Source: Pseudomonas petrae
GTDB lineage: Bacteria; Pseudomonadota; Gammaproteobacteria; Pseudomonadales; Pseudomonadaceae
DNA length: 64,000 bases
Direction of reading: 5' to 3'
NCBI RefSeq assembly: GCF_021728295.1
Contig: NZ_JAKJXE010000001.1
Span: 766,553 to 830,552 of the forward strand
Positions 36,530 to 47,693 of the stretch are shown here, piece by piece; the stretch's first letter is position 1, and each line of letters begins with the position of its first letter. A model generated the notes under the pieces. That model was not told the DNA's origin. It saw only the letters and a list, made by a program, of their open reading frames with translations, and did no database searches. Made by a program: the position numbers and the translations under genes.

Positions 36530-37381
36530 TCACTCCGGGGTATTGGCAGGTCGCACGGCGGCCTGCGAAAAAAATCGCCGGTGATTCGCTACCGGCATGC
36601 GCGCCCGTATGGACGCTTGTTCTACGCTGTCTCGTTCGGCCAGCAGCACGGCTTCACCCTGTGCCTGCTCGGCCAGCACGCGGCCCCATGGATCTATGAT
36701 CGCCGCGTGCCCAAATGTTTCTCTCGGCCCCGGATGAATTCCGCCTTGCGCCGCCGCCAGCACGTAGCACTGGGTTTCGATGGCCCGGGCGCGCAGCAGA
36801 ATCTCCCAGTGCGCCGCGCCGGTGACAGCGGTGAAGGCCGACGGCGCGGTAATCAATTCAGCCCCGGCTTCCCTGAGCGCGGTGTACAGCTCGGGAAAAC
36901 GCAGGTCGTAACACACCGAAAGCCCCAGACGCCCGACCGGCGTGTCGGCCACCACGACGTTGTTGCCGTGGGCGTAATCGTCGGATTCCCGATAGCGCCC
37001 TCGTGCATCGGCGACATCCACGTCAAACAAATGCAGCTTGTCGTAACGCGCGACTTGCTGGCCCTGGTCGTCAATCAGCAGCGAACACGCCGTGACTTTG
37101 CCATCAGGCTGGCCTTGAGGGGGCAGCGGCAATGTCCCGGCAACTACCCATAAGGTGAGGTCGCGAGCGGCAAGTTTCAACCATGGCAGGATCGGACCTT
37201 CGCCAAGGGCCTCGGCGCGGCCGATGGCAGCCACATCACGACGACCCATCGCGGCGAAGTTTTCCGGGAGCGCGGCCAGCTTCGCACCCGACGCAGCGGC
37301 CTGTTCCAGCAACCTGCGCGCCTGGGCCAGATTGCCGAGCACGTCGCTCTGGCTGACCATCTGAATGACTGCGAAGGACAT
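36530..37381 (-). CDS. Carbon-nitrogen hydrolase (Nit1/Nit2-like amidase)
   Basis: From the ATG at 37381 (GGGAG five bases upstream) the product is 283 residues. The Glu-Lys-Cys triad is visible: Glu42 in ALPENFA, Lys in RYDKLHLFD and Cys in [13 protein letters not shown]. Family knowledge suggests omega-amidase or deaminated-glutathione amidase activity. Upstream the frame stays open through a REP array; that extension is not coding. Confidence 0.93.
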   Translation of the reverse strand: MSFAVIQMVSQSDVLGNLAQARRLLEQAAASGAKLAALPENFAAMGRRDVAAIGRAEALGEGPILPWLKLAARDLTLWVVAGTLPLPPQGQPDGKVTACSLLIDDQGQQVARYDKLHLFDVDVADARGRYRESDDYAHGNNVVVADTPVGRLGLSVCYDLRFPELYTALREAGAELITAPSAFTAVTGAAHWEILLRARAIETQCYVLAAAQGGIHPGPRETFGHAAIIDPWGRVLAEQAQGEAVLLAERDSVEQASIRARMPVANHRRFFSQAAVRPANTPE

Positions 37382-37470
37382 AAGCGCTCCCTGATCGATA
37401 GAACCGCACTCTACTCCATGCACCGTCGATGGGCTCGCCCGGCCGCTCGAATTCATCGTTACTGCACCAC

Positions 37471-37786
37471 CCTTCCCGGCTAAAGCCGGTCCTAAAGCGT
37501 AGGCACGGACTACCAGTGTGCGTCGGATGTACCGGCCTCTTCGCGGGCAAGCGCGCTCCTGCACCGATCCGCGCCGGCCAATGAGCTCTCGTGGCGTACA
37601 CACTGGCCTCTTCCCGGCTGAAGCCGGTCCTACTGACACACCGCGTTTCCCTGTAGGACCGGCTTCAGCCGGGAAGACGTCGGAAGCCACACCAAAAATT
37701 CAGGGCGCTAATACTGGCCTCTTCCCGGCTAAAGCCGGTCCTACACACCGCGTTCACTTAGTGGGACCCGCTTTAGCCGGGAAAGC
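37471..37786. repeat. Cluster of six REP units, types A and B mixed
   Basis: Type B units (TTCCCGGCTGAAGCCGG or its inverse) occur at about 37472, 37610, 37652, 37721 and 37761, and one type A unit (TTCGCGGGCAAGCGCGC) at 37539-37560. They fill the gap between yhdP and the nitrilase gene. A 42-base stretch around the type A unit is identical to DNA near 55363. Confidence 0.9.
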
Positions 37787-37811
37787 GTCAGGCGCTACAC
37801 CACCGCTTTGA

Positions 37812-40800
37812 TTACTGCGGTTTCTCGAACGGCTTGTCGAAGGTGATCTTCGGTTCTTTCCATGGCCCTTCGACCTTGTACTGGACGCTGGCAAAGCGCG
37901 ATACGCGATCACCCAGCAGCTTGTCGACCAGGAACAACGCGCCACCAATCGCCGGTGCGCCGACGATCAATGCGGCGATTGGCAGATTATTGGTCACGGG
38001 CAGGGTCACCAGAAGCTTGGCGTCGACGCGGTCGCGGACCATGTCCAGCGTGCCGTCGAGCTCAAGGTTGGTGGACGGGCCGGTCATGGTGATTGGGTCG
38101 CGGGTCACGTACACGCCATCGCTCGCCACCAGCAGCCCTTTGACCTTGTCGTAGCTCAGGCCTTTGCCCAGCAGGTCGGAGAAGTCCAGGCGCAGACGCC
38201 GGCCAATCGAATTGAAGTTGAGCAGGCCGAATACCCGCAACGCCTGCGCGCCACCCTCGACCTCAACGAACTGGCCGTTTTTGAGCGTCGCATCCAGGCT
38301 CCCCGAATACCGTTTCAACCCAACCCAGGCGGGCGAGCCCGGCCAGCGACCGTCAGCGTTCAGCTCGAACTCCTGACTGGTGACCGTCGGCGCGAAACCC
38401 CAGGCCTTGAGCACATCGGCAAGATTCTTGCCGCTCACCTGGCCTTTGAACCAGCTGCTGGTCGTACCGGGCGTGCCCTCCCAACCGCCATTGCCCTGCA
38501 GCGCAATGCCCTTGAGGCCCAGATTGAGGTCCGCCAGCTGGATGCCGTTTGGCGTCGGCCGGACCTTGAGCGACCAGGCGCCCATCAACTGATCGCCTTG
38601 AAACAACTGAGTGATTTTGATGTTCAGCGCGGGGATCTTGCGCGGGTCGACGTCCGCCAGCGGGTCCGGCGCGTTTTCAACGACCGCCGCGTTCGGGTCC
38701 GGCGCGGGCAAACGTACATACAGCAGGCTGATGTCGATCGGCGCGGTTTTGCTGTCTGGCAACGTCGCCGTGCCTTTCACCTTCGAGCTGTCCAGCGACA
38801 GCGCCCATGCGGTATCACTGCGTTTGAGCTGGACGCCTGCCTGCTCCAATGTCGTGCCCATCGCGGTCAGCTTGCCGATCTGCAAATCGACGCTATTGAG
38901 CAACTGCTTGGCGCTGCCGCCCGGGTCATTGCCGGCATAACGCTCAGCCATGGCTTGCCAGGGCGCGATGTCCAGTTCCGACAACGAGCCGCGAACACGC
39001 AATCCCTTGCTGTCCGGCACGATCGCCCCGCCCTCACCGAGGAACAGCTCGCCACGCCCGTCGCCGAATTTGCCCGGCGGCGACGCGAACGCGAGGTTGG
39101 CGATATTGCCGTAGCCGACGTCGATGCGCCGTTCCGGGCCTTGCAGGTTCATGCGCAAATCGGTGTCGCGTGTGTCATCAGCGGTTTTGCCGAACGGTGC
39201 CGGCAGATCGACCGCGAGCCCCTTCAGGTTCGAGTTGATCTGCAACTGACTGGCGTTGCCGTTCAATGTCAGCTGCAGCTGATAGGGCAGATCCCCCGAA
39301 ATCGGCAGCGGCTGCGTCACGCCCAGCCAATCGGTCAGGCGCTTGCTGGCGATCTGGCTGCTGGCGGTGATGCGCGTCACCGGCGCCCCCGGTTTGCCTT
39401 CGCCGAAAATCTCGGCGTTCACTGGCTTATCGAAGGCGACGGCCTTGATGTTCTTGCCGCTCAGCCCTTTGGTGTAATCAAAACGGAAGTCGCCGCGCAG
39501 TTGCGTCAGCTCCAGCACCGGGTCCGCGAGCTTGAGCCTCGCGCTGTCAGTGCTGAAATCGACCACGACTTTAGGCTCTTGCCCCTTGACCAGCGGAATA
39601 TCCAGATTGATATGACCCTGCAGCGGCCCTTCCGCCTGCCAGCCGGCGAAGGTCTGGCCGGTGCCGATCGGCGCTTCCTGAAGGATCTTCATGCCGTCCT
39701 GAAGGCTGCCCTTCAAGTCACTGTCCACCAATAGATGGCTGGACTGGCCCGCCGGGACATGGGGAATGTCCACCGCGACGTTGCTGACCTGGGTGTTCAG
39801 CAACTGACCTTTGTTGGCCCGAATGCGCACGCCGCTGTTTTCGACGAACACATCACCGTCGACATTGTTCAGCTGCGGCCACCCCGGCTGGAACGCCAGG
39901 CTCGCGTTGCGCACTTTGAAGAACAGGCTGATGACCCGTGCCACGTCAGGCGCGTCTTTGTTGATCGAGCCCTGGTACTGGAAGAACCCCTGATCGACGT
40001 TGCCACCCAGGATCGCGGTGCGCAGCCACTGGTCAAGGGCCGGGCTGAGCACGGCAGGCAGGTACTTGGAGGTGTAGCGACCGTCGCCATCGACCAGCCC
40101 GACGCGCAGGTCCATGTAGTCTTCCTGGCTGTGATCGAAGTGCAGGCGAATCAGGAAATCGCTGGCGATATTACCCTCCTCCCCCTCGACCTTGATGTAC
40201 GGCGCAATCAGCGTGAAGCCCTGATCGTCCAGCGACCAGGTCAGCTTCGCATTGGCGTGACGGTACTTCCATTCGTTACGGAAGATAGGGTCCAGGTGCA
40301 GCATGAAATCGTCGGTGTCGAGGCGCAGTTCGCCCTGGCCCAGATCCCCGCTGATAGCACCGCTGACGTTCCCCGCCGCTGGCGCGCCGCGATAGGCGTC
40401 GAAACCGACCTTGTCCAGATTGGCGGCGAAGCTCACTCGTTTCGACGCCTCGGCCTGCGGTCGGTAATCGACCAGCACGTTGCGCAGCCCGCCGGTGACT
40501 TTCAGGCGGTCCACCGCCACCATGACCTTGTCGGGCAACGGCGCCAGTGAGTCGAGCAATGGCGTGATGGGCGTCAGATCAACCCGGTCAGCCTGAACGT
40601 GCCACAGCTCTTCGGCGTCGGCCGTCGCGGCGGTCTGCTGCAGATGAACGCGACTTTCCCAGCGCTTGCTGTTCAGGTCCATCGCCAACGAATCGAGCGT
40701 GGTGCTGAAGCCTTTTTCGTCGCGCACAAACCAGGCGTTGAGGGCCAGATTGTCAATGCTCGCGGGTTTACGGTCGGCATACGCGCCTTTGAACTGCGGC

Positions 40801-41627
40801 GCATTCAAGCGAGCGACTGCGCTTTGCAGATTGCCCTTGCCCCAGTTGAGCCACAACTCGCCTCCGGCCTTGAGGTTCTGAATCTTCCAGTCGCGGGTCA
40901 GACTCTTCGGCAACCACTGCGACCATTCGCTCTGCGGCAAGCTCAAGTAGGCCTGGGCCTCGCCGTCGCGCCATTCGTGGGCGCGCACGGTGGAGCGGAC
41001 GTTCAACGACAGCGGCTGGCCGTCGGGCAGGTTCAGGCGAGCGTCGAGGCGCTGATGCAGGCTGCCGGTCTTCAGCGTCAGGCTCACATAAGTCAGCGTC
41101 AGGGGCGATTGGTCATAGGGCTGCAAGGTGATCTGGCTGTCGAACAGCGACAGCTGCGAGATCATCTGCATCTGATTGAGGATTTGCTCGGGGTCGAAAG
41201 GCTTGTCGGTTTGAACGGGGAGCCCCTGAAGCGCCCAGTGGCCGGTCTGGTCTTCTTTCAGGCCGATCTGCAGGCCGTCCAGCTCAAGGCGTTCGAGGCG
41301 CACTTCGCGAGTACGCAGGCTGGCGAGCAGGTCAGGCATGGCCCGCACGTGATCAAGCCGAACGGCATTGCCGCCCTCGCCGATCATCACGTCACGCGCC
41401 ACAAAAACGGGGGCGAAGCCGCTCCAGCTGCCTTCCAGCCGACCAATGCTCACCGGCATGCCCAGCGCGGTCTGCGCCTTGGCCTCAACGTCGGCGCGGT
41501 ATTCGGCCACCATCGGCACCAATTGACGACCGACACTCACGTACAGCGCGACCAGCACCACGAAAAGGGCGCACAGACTCAGCCCCCAACGGGTCAGCAC
41601 AGCCAGAAACCGGGTCAGACGCTCCAT
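37812..41627 (-). CDS. yhdP: YhdP, AsmA-like envelope lipid-transport protein
   Basis: The 1271-residue protein has an N-terminal membrane helix (about 9-31) and a long periplasmic part of repeated beta-strand segments, the DUF3971/AsmA-like pattern of YhdP, which forms a groove bridging the periplasm and moves phospholipids to the outer membrane. Its length agrees with the family. The ATG at 41627 has GAGG nine bases upstream. The gene follows rng by 190 bases. Confidence 0.94.
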   Translation of the reverse strand: MERLTRFLAVLTRWGLSLCALFVVLVALYVSVGRQLVPMVAEYRADVEAKAQTALGMPVSIGRLEGSWSGFAPVFVARDVMIGEGGNAVRLDHVRAMPDLLASLRTREVRLERLELDGLQIGLKEDQTGHWALQGLPVQTDKPFDPEQILNQMQMISQLSLFDSQITLQPYDQSPLTLTYVSLTLKTGSLHQRLDARLNLPDGQPLSLNVRSTVRAHEWRDGEAQAYLSLPQSEWSQWLPKSLTRDWKIQNLKAGGELWLNWGKGNLQSAVARLNAPQFKGAYADRKPASIDNLALNAWFVRDEKGFSTTLDSLAMDLNSKRWESRVHLQQTAATADAEELWHVQADRVDLTPITPLLDSLAPLPDKVMVAVDRLKVTGGLRNVLVDYRPQAEASKRVSFAANLDKVGFDAYRGAPAAGNVSGAISGDLGQGELRLDTDDFMLHLDPIFRNEWKYRHANAKLTWSLDDQGFTLIAPYIKVEGEEGNIASDFLIRLHFDHSQEDYMDLRVGLVDGDGRYTSKYLPAVLSPALDQWLRTAILGGNVDQGFFQYQGSINKDAPDVARVISLFFKVRNASLAFQPGWPQLNNVDGDVFVENSGVRIRANKGQLLNTQVSNVAVDIPHVPAGQSSHLLVDSDLKGSLQDGMKILQEAPIGTGQTFAGWQAEGPLQGHINLDIPLVKGQEPKVVVDFSTDSARLKLADPVLELTQLRGDFRFDYTKGLSGKNIKAVAFDKPVNAEIFGEGKPGAPVTRITASSQIASKRLTDWLGVTQPLPISGDLPYQLQLTLNGNASQLQINSNLKGLAVDLPAPFGKTADDTRDTDLRMNLQGPERRIDVGYGNIANLAFASPPGKFGDGRGELFLGEGGAIVPDSKGLRVRGSLSELDIAPWQAMAERYAGNDPGGSAKQLLNSVDLQIGKLTAMGTTLEQAGVQLKRSDTAWALSLDSSKVKGTATLPDSKTAPIDISLLYVRLPAPDPNAAVVENAPDPLADVDPRKIPALNIKITQLFQGDQLMGAWSLKVRPTPNGIQLADLNLGLKGIALQGNGGWEGTPGTTSSWFKGQVSGKNLADVLKAWGFAPTVTSQEFELNADGRWPGSPAWVGLKRYSGSLDATLKNGQFVEVEGGAQALRVFGLLNFNSIGRRLRLDFSDLLGKGLSYDKVKGLLVASDGVYVTRDPITMTGPSTNLELDGTLDMVRDRVDAKLLVTLPVTNNLPIAALIVGAPAIGGALFLVDKLLGDRVSRFASVQYKVEGPWKEPKITFDKPFEKPQ

Positions 41628-41817
41628 GTCGCTGCGCCTCCGCAAAAACTGCCTGCATATGGCATCCGGCCCAATCGTGCAGGTGCGGGTACGTCCAGGT
41701 TGTGCTCAATCGCCACACGTTGTTCTCTTTGGACGGCATCCGTTCCGTCTGCCTCAAGGGCACTGTTTTCTGTATTCAACTGCACCGCCACTCGGCGGCA
41801 CGGCGCATCACGCACTC

Positions 41818-43275
41818 TCAGAGCAGCACGACGTCATATTGTTCCTGGGAGTACATGGTCTCGACCTGGAAACGAATGGTCCTGCCAATGAACACTTCCA
41901 GCTCGGCCACATTGCCGGATTCTTCGTCAAGTAGCCTGTCGACGACTTTCTGATTGGCCAGCACGCGGTAGCCCACCGCCTGATAAGCGCGGGCTTCGCG
42001 CAGGATCTCGCGGAATATCTCGTAGCAGATGGTTTCCGGCGTCTTCAGCTTGCCACGGCCCTGGCAACTGCTGCAGGGCTCGCACAGCACTTGCTCCAGA
42101 CTTTCACGGGTACGCTTGCGCGTCATCTGCACCAGACCCAGCTCGGTGATGCCGATGATGTTGGTTTTCGCGTGATCGCGCTCGAGCTGTTTTTCGAGGG
42201 TCCGCAGCACCTGGCGCTGATGCTCGGCGTCTTCCATGTCGATGAAATCGATGATGATGATGCCGCCGATGTTGCGCAGGCGCAGCTGTCGAGCAATGGC
42301 CGTCGCCGCTTCAAGATTGGTCTTGAAAATGGTCTCTTCGAGGTTGCGATGACCGACGAACGCACCGGTGTTCACGTCGATGGTGGTCATGGCTTCGGCG
42401 GGATCGATCACCAGATAGCCCCCGGACTTGAGCGGCACCTTGCGGTCCAGCGCCCGCTGAATTTCGTCCTCGACGCCATACAGGTCGAAAATCGGCCGCT
42501 CGCCAGGATAGTGCTCAAGGCGGTCGGCGATTTCCGGCATCAGCTCGGCGACGAACTGGGTGGTCTTCTGGAACGTCTCGCGGGAATCGATGCGAATCTT
42601 CTCGGTGCGCGGGCTGACCAGATCGCGCAAGGTGCGCAGCGCCAGGCCGAGGTCTTCGTAGATCACGCTGGCCGGGCTGATGGTTTTGATCTGCTCGCCA
42701 ATCTGATCCCACAGCCTGCGCAGGTAGCGGATGTCCATCATGATCTCGTCGGCGCCCGCACCTTCGGCCGCCGTGCGCAGGATGAACCCGCCCTTCTCCT
42801 TGATCCCTTCCTTGGCGACACAATCGCTGACCACCTGCTTCAAGCGTTCGCGCTCGGCTTCGTCTTCGATTTTCAGAGAAATGCCGACATGGGCCGTGCG
42901 CGGCATGTACACGAGGTAGCGCGACGGAATCGACAGTTGAGTCGTCAACCGCGCGCCTTTGCTGCCGATCGGGTCCTTGGTGACCTGCACCACCAGACTC
43001 TGTCCGTCGTGGACCAGCGAGCTGATGGTCTCCACGGCCGGGCCTTCGCGCATGGAGATTTCCGATGCGTGAATGAACGCCGCGCGGTCCAGACCGATGT
43101 CGATGAACGCCGCCTGCATGCCAGGCAGCACGCGCACAACCTTGCCCTTGTAGATATTGCCCACGATCCCGCGACGCTGGGTGCGTTCGACGTGCACCTC
43201 TTGCAACACCCCATTCTCAACGACCGCCACGCGTGATTCCATCGGCGTGATGTTGATCAGAATCTCTTCACTCAT
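41818..43275 (-). CDS. rng: Ribonuclease G
   Basis: The 485-residue endonuclease trims the 5' end of 16S rRNA and some mRNAs. It has an S1 domain (about 35-125), the DNase I-like catalytic region with the two acidic residues in [15 protein letters not shown] and IIIIDFIDM, and the zinc-link cysteines in [13 protein letters not shown]. It lacks the long tail of RNase E. Its ATG overlaps the maf stop by four bases. Confidence 0.96.
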   Translation of the reverse strand: MSEEILINITPMESRVAVVENGVLQEVHVERTQRRGIVGNIYKGKVVRVLPGMQAAFIDIGLDRAAFIHASEISMREGPAVETISSLVHDGQSLVVQVTKDPIGSKGARLTTQLSIPSRYLVYMPRTAHVGISLKIEDEAERERLKQVVSDCVAKEGIKEKGGFILRTAAEGAGADEIMMDIRYLRRLWDQIGEQIKTISPASVIYEDLGLALRTLRDLVSPRTEKIRIDSRETFQKTTQFVAELMPEIADRLEHYPGERPIFDLYGVEDEIQRALDRKVPLKSGGYLVIDPAEAMTTIDVNTGAFVGHRNLEETIFKTNLEAATAIARQLRLRNIGGIIIIDFIDMEDAEHQRQVLRTLEKQLERDHAKTNIIGITELGLVQMTRKRTRESLEQVLCEPCSSCQGRGKLKTPETICYEIFREILREARAYQAVGYRVLANQKVVDRLLDEESGNVAELEVFIGRTIRFQVETMYSQEQYDVVLL

Positions 43276-43883
43276 GACTTGTCACCTTCCGGGCGTTGCC
43301 AACAGGGTATGCCGAAACGCTGGAGGATTTCTGCGGTTTCGCACAAGGGCAAGCCGACCACCGCGGAATAACTGCCACTGAGGTTTTCCACGAACACCGC
43401 GCCAAGGCCTTGAATGCCGTAGCCGCCGGCCTTGTCGCAGGGCTCGCCGCTGGCCCAGTAGCGGCGGGCTTCGTCTTCCGGTATCGCCCGGAAACGGACA
43501 CGGCTGGTGACGGTTCGGGTTTCGCAGCGCTCTTCGTGAACCACGGCGATGGCGGTCAGGACTTCGTGTTCTCGGTTCGACAGGGCGGCAAGCATCGCCA
43601 GCGCCTCGGCTTCGTCCGCCGGTTTGCCGAGGATGCGGCCGTCGAGGACCACGGCGGTGTCCGCGCCCAAGACGCAGGCGGTGGGGTAGGCGGGATCGTT
43701 GGCGAGCTGCAGCAGCCCGGCATCCGCCTTGCCACGGGCCAGCCGCAGGACGTACGCGGCGGGGGTTTCGTTGGCCAGAGGGGTTTCGTCGATATCGGCG
43801 CTGAGGGTCGTGAACGGCACGCCGATCTGGGTCAGCAGCTCACGACGGCGCGGGGAGCCGGAGGCAAGAAGAAGTTGGGGCAT
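43272..43883 (-). CDS. maf: Maf-family nucleotide pyrophosphatase
   Basis: The 203-residue protein shows the Maf signatures: [12 protein letters not shown] at the N-terminus, a conserved acidic triad region ([16 protein letters not shown]) and [14 protein letters not shown]. Maf proteins hydrolyse dTTP/UTP or modified nucleotides and keep them out of nucleic acids. It is co-transcribed with rng, and separated from mreD by a REP array. Confidence 0.94.
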   Translation of the reverse strand: MPQLLLASGSPRRRELLTQIGVPFTTLSADIDETPLANETPAAYVLRLARGKADAGLLQLANDPAYPTACVLGADTAVVLDGRILGKPADEAEALAMLAALSNREHEVLTAIAVVHEERCETRTVTSRVRFRAIPEDEARRYWASGEPCDKAGGYGIQGLGAVFVENLSGSYSAVVGLPLCETAEILQRFGIPCWQRPEGDKS

Positions 43884-43929
43884 GGGACGTCTCCGTGTCG
43901 TTGATCACAAGCGTAGCCTTGGTGCACAC

Positions 43930-44262
43930 CGCTGAAGTGATGGTGCTCACACCGGCCTTTTCCCGGCTGAAGCCGGTCCTACTGCATCGCGTTCAACCTG
44001 TAGGACCGGCTTCAGCCGGGAAAGCGTCGGGTGTCACACCGCACAATTGACGGCGCCCATACCTGCCTCTTCCCGGCTGAAGCCGGTCCCACTAAAGCAT
44101 CGCGTTCATCCTGTAGGACCGGCTTTAGCCGGGAAAGCGTCGGGTGTCACACCGCAGAACTGATGGCGCCCATACCGGCCTCTTCCCGGCTGAAGCCGGT
44201 CCTACTGCACCGCATTCAACCTGTAGGACCGGCTTCAGCCGGGAAAGCGTCGGGCGTCACCT
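43930..44262. repeat. Tandem triplicate of a type B REP doublet
   Basis: A unit of about 112 bases is repeated three times. Each holds TTCCCGGCTGAAGCCGG (about 43958, 44070, 44181) followed some 42 bases later by its inverse (about 43999, 44112, 44222), joined by similar linkers such as GGCGCCCATACC. It lies between mreD and maf, inside what is otherwise one operon-like run. Confidence 0.9.
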
Positions 44263-44276
44263 CACAGAACCGCGCT

Positions 44277-44768
44277 TCAGTTGATCTTCAAACGCAGGCG
44301 CAATCCGCGCAGGCCGTAGCTGACCCATGGCCAGAGCAATGCGCTGACCAATGCCGGCAACACCAGCGCCAGGGTTGGCTGACGGTTGCCGGTCAAGGCA
44401 CTGAGCCACAGCTGCACCAGCTGCGCGAGACCGAAAATCACCAGGATCACCAGGCACTGCTGCCACATCGGGAACATGCGCAAGCGCTGCTGTAGAGACA
44501 GCACCAGAAAGGTAATCAGCGTGAGGATCAACGCGTTCTGCCCTAACAACGTCCCGTAGAGCACGTCCTCGGCCAGGCCCAGCATCCACGCCGTGACCAT
44601 GCCGATCTTGTGCGGCAACGCCAGTGCCCAGAAGGCCAGCAGCAATGCGAGCCAGAGCGGGCGAAATATTTCCATGAACTGCGGCAGCGGCGAAACGCTA
44701 AGCAGCAGGCCGATGGCGAAGGTCAGCCAGACCACCCAGCCGTTTCGTGCGGGAGCGTGACGCGCCAT
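44277..44768 (-). CDS. mreD: Rod shape-determining protein MreD
   Basis: The 163-residue inner-membrane protein has five to six hydrophobic helices and no other clear motif, as is usual for MreD. It works in the elongasome with MreB and MreC. Its ATG overlaps the mreC stop (TAATG). The ORF ends 15 bases before the REP array starts. Confidence 0.93.
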   Translation of the reverse strand: MARHAPARNGWVVWLTFAIGLLLSVSPLPQFMEIFRPLWLALLLAFWALALPHKIGMVTAWMLGLAEDVLYGTLLGQNALILTLITFLVLSLQQRLRMFPMWQQCLVILVIFGLAQLVQLWLSALTGNRQPTLALVLPALVSALLWPWVSYGLRGLRLRLKIN

Positions 44769-45940
44769 TATTCTTCCCTCTCGCGTGGAGCGGCCGGGGT
44801 CGCAGCAGGCGTCGCCGGTCGGGTGGAGGCAGGTTTCGCCGCAGGTTTAACGGGCGGCTTGCTGGTCGCGGGCTTGGCAGGCGTGGTCGCCGCCGGTGCG
44901 GTGGTCGCCGGAGCCGGTGCGCTGTTGGCGTTAGCCGGCGTCGACGAAGCACTGTGCCCGGCAGGTTTCGGCACGGTGGCAGGAACGACCGCCTTGTTCG
45001 GCGTGGCAGCAGGGGCGGCACCCGGCACAGTGGCCGATGGCACCGCCGTCGGGTCGGCCGTCTGACGATCAAGGGATTCCTGCTGCTGCGCGGCGTCGGC
45101 AGCGCGCTCTTCCGGGGAACGGCCGTCCGAGAACACCAGCAACAGATAACGGCTGCGATTCAGCGCGGCGGTCGGCACCGCCCGCACGATGGCGAAGGGC
45201 TGGCCGGAGTCGTGAATGACTTCCTTGACTGTCGCCACCGGATAACCCGCCGGGAAGCGCTGGCCCAGGCCGGAACTCACCAGCAGATCGCCTTCCTTGA
45301 TATCAGCGGTGTCGGCCACATGGCGCAGCTCAAGACGTTCCGGGTTGCCGGTGCCGCTGGCAATCGCGCGCAGGCCGTTGCGATTCACCTGCACAGGAAT
45401 GCTGTGGGTGGTGTCGGTCAGCAGCAGCACGCGGGATGTGTACGGCATCAACTCGACCACCTGACCCATCAAGCCGCGCGCATCGAGCACTGGCTGACCG
45501 AGGACCACGCCGTCGCGCTCGCCCTTGTTGATGATGATCCGGTGGGTGAACGGGTTGGGGTCCATGCCGATCAGCTCGGCAACTTCGACTTTCTCGTTGA
45601 CCAGCGCCGACGAATTCAGCAGCTCGCGCAAGCGCACGTTCTGCTCGGTCAGGGCGGCCAGCTTTTGCAGGCGTCCCTGGAGCAGCAGGTTCTCGGTCTT
45701 GAGTTTTTCGTTTTCGGCGGCGAGTTCGGTGCGGCTGCCAAACTGGCTGGCGACCCCCTGATACAGACGCTCGGGCAGATCGGCGATCCAGTAAGACTGC
45801 ATCAGCACCAGCGACATCTGACTGCGGACAGGCTTGAGCAGGGTGAAGCGCGCATCCACGACCATGATGGCCACAGACAGTACGACCAGCACCAGTAGAC
45901 GGACGCCCAGGGACGGGCCCTTGGAGAAAAGCGGTTTAAT
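44768..45940 (-). CDS. mreC: Rod shape-determining protein MreC, probable ATT start
   Basis: Residues 1 to about 290 form a typical MreC: short cytoplasmic start, membrane helix, coiled coil (NEKLKTENLLLQGRLQKLA) and beta-barrel domains. The last 95 residues or so are an Ala/Pro/Thr-rich tail. No ATG, GTG or TTG lies where homologues begin; an ATT at 45940 preceded by GGAG six bases upstream gives the expected beginning IKPLFSKGPSLG. The first conventional start (GTG at 45892) would cut into the membrane helix region. Confidence 0.88.
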   Translation of the reverse strand: MKPLFSKGPSLGVRLLVLVVLSVAIMVVDARFTLLKPVRSQMSLVLMQSYWIADLPERLYQGVASQFGSRTELAAENEKLKTENLLLQGRLQKLAALTEQNVRLRELLNSSALVNEKVEVAELIGMDPNPFTHRIIINKGERDGVVLGQPVLDARGLMGQVVELMPYTSRVLLLTDTTHSIPVQVNRNGLRAIASGTGNPERLELRHVADTADIKEGDLLVSSGLGQRFPAGYPVATVKEVIHDSGQPFAIVRAVPTAALNRSRYLLLVFSDGRSPEERAADAAQQQESLDRQTADPTAVPSATVPGAAPAATPNKAVVPATVPKPAGHSASSTPANANSAPAPATTAPAATTPAKPATSKPPVKPAAKPASTRPATPAATPAAPREREE

Positions 45941-46091
45941 GGGCCGCTCCTTCCAGAGATGCGTGCAGAGGTGCTTGAGTGTGGCTGTGCTTATTCATGC
46001 GACATGAAACCGGCCTGATGCGGGTTGATGGAAATGCAGGGCGTCAGACTTGCAACATCGCCGCGCGACGTCAACAGGTCGGACACGAACA

Positions 46092-46113
46092 GGCAGCACG
46101 GTGAGGTGCTGCC
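46092..46113. other. Hairpin between mreB and mreC
   Basis: GGCAGCAC (46092-46099) pairs perfectly with GTGCTGCC (46106-46113). It has no T-run, so it may act as an mRNA stabiliser or attenuator in the 204-base gap rather than a terminator. Confidence 0.45.
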
Positions 46114-46144
46114 CGTTAAGCGCAACATGCTGCGTTCCGGCGAC

Positions 46145-47194
<1,050 letters not shown>

Positions 47195-47389
47195 CTAGGC
47201 AACGCGTGGGTAAAAAAGTGCGGCAAACTCTAACAACGACAGGGATTTTGGGCAAGGAGCCAATATGTTAAATTGGCGGTTTTTCCGAGCGCTACCCTGG
47301 AAGATCGCGGCCTTATGACCGTTTAAAGGGCGTAGTGTTCCGCAATCTGACGTACGGCTCACCCCGTGCGCATTCCACTGGAGAACCCC

Positions 47390-47677
47390 ATGGCGCTTGA
47401 TCGCTCCGACGTGGAAAAAATCGCTCATCTGGCCCGACTGGGCCTCAATGACGCCGATATCCCGCGTACTACTGAAGCACTGAACAGCATTCTCGGGCTG
47501 ATTGACCAGATGCAGGCGGTCGATACCACCGGCATCGAGCCCCTCGCGCATCCCCTTGAAGCCTCGCAACGCCTGCGTGTAGACGCCGTTACCGAGGTCA
47601 ATCATCGCGATGCCTATCAAGCCGTCGCACCAGCGGTCCAAGACGGCCTTTATCTGGTTCCGAAAGTCCTCGACTAA
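47390..47677 (+). CDS. gatC: Asp/Glu-tRNA amidotransferase subunit C
   Basis: The 95-residue small subunit helps GatA fold and anchors GatB. It has the family pattern [12 protein letters not shown] and [29 protein letters not shown] six bases before the ATG at 47390 fixes the start. It is first in gatCAB, 16 bases before gatA. Confidence 0.95.
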   Translation: MALDRSDVEKIAHLARLGLNDADIPRTTEALNSILGLIDQMQAVDTTGIEPLAHPLEASQRLRVDAVTEVNHRDAYQAVAPAVQDGLYLVPKVLD

Positions 47678-47693
47678 AGGGAATGTGCCTGCA

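Noticed and set aside
37382..37690. An N-terminal extension of the nitrilase by about 100 residues
   Set aside because: It is a translation of the REP array; homologues and the Shine-Dalgarno support the start at 37381.
43930..44262. A regular repeat array that could look like a CRISPR
   Set aside because: The repeats are palindromic REP doublets in alternating orientation with similar linkers, not direct repeats with unique spacers, and no cas genes are present.
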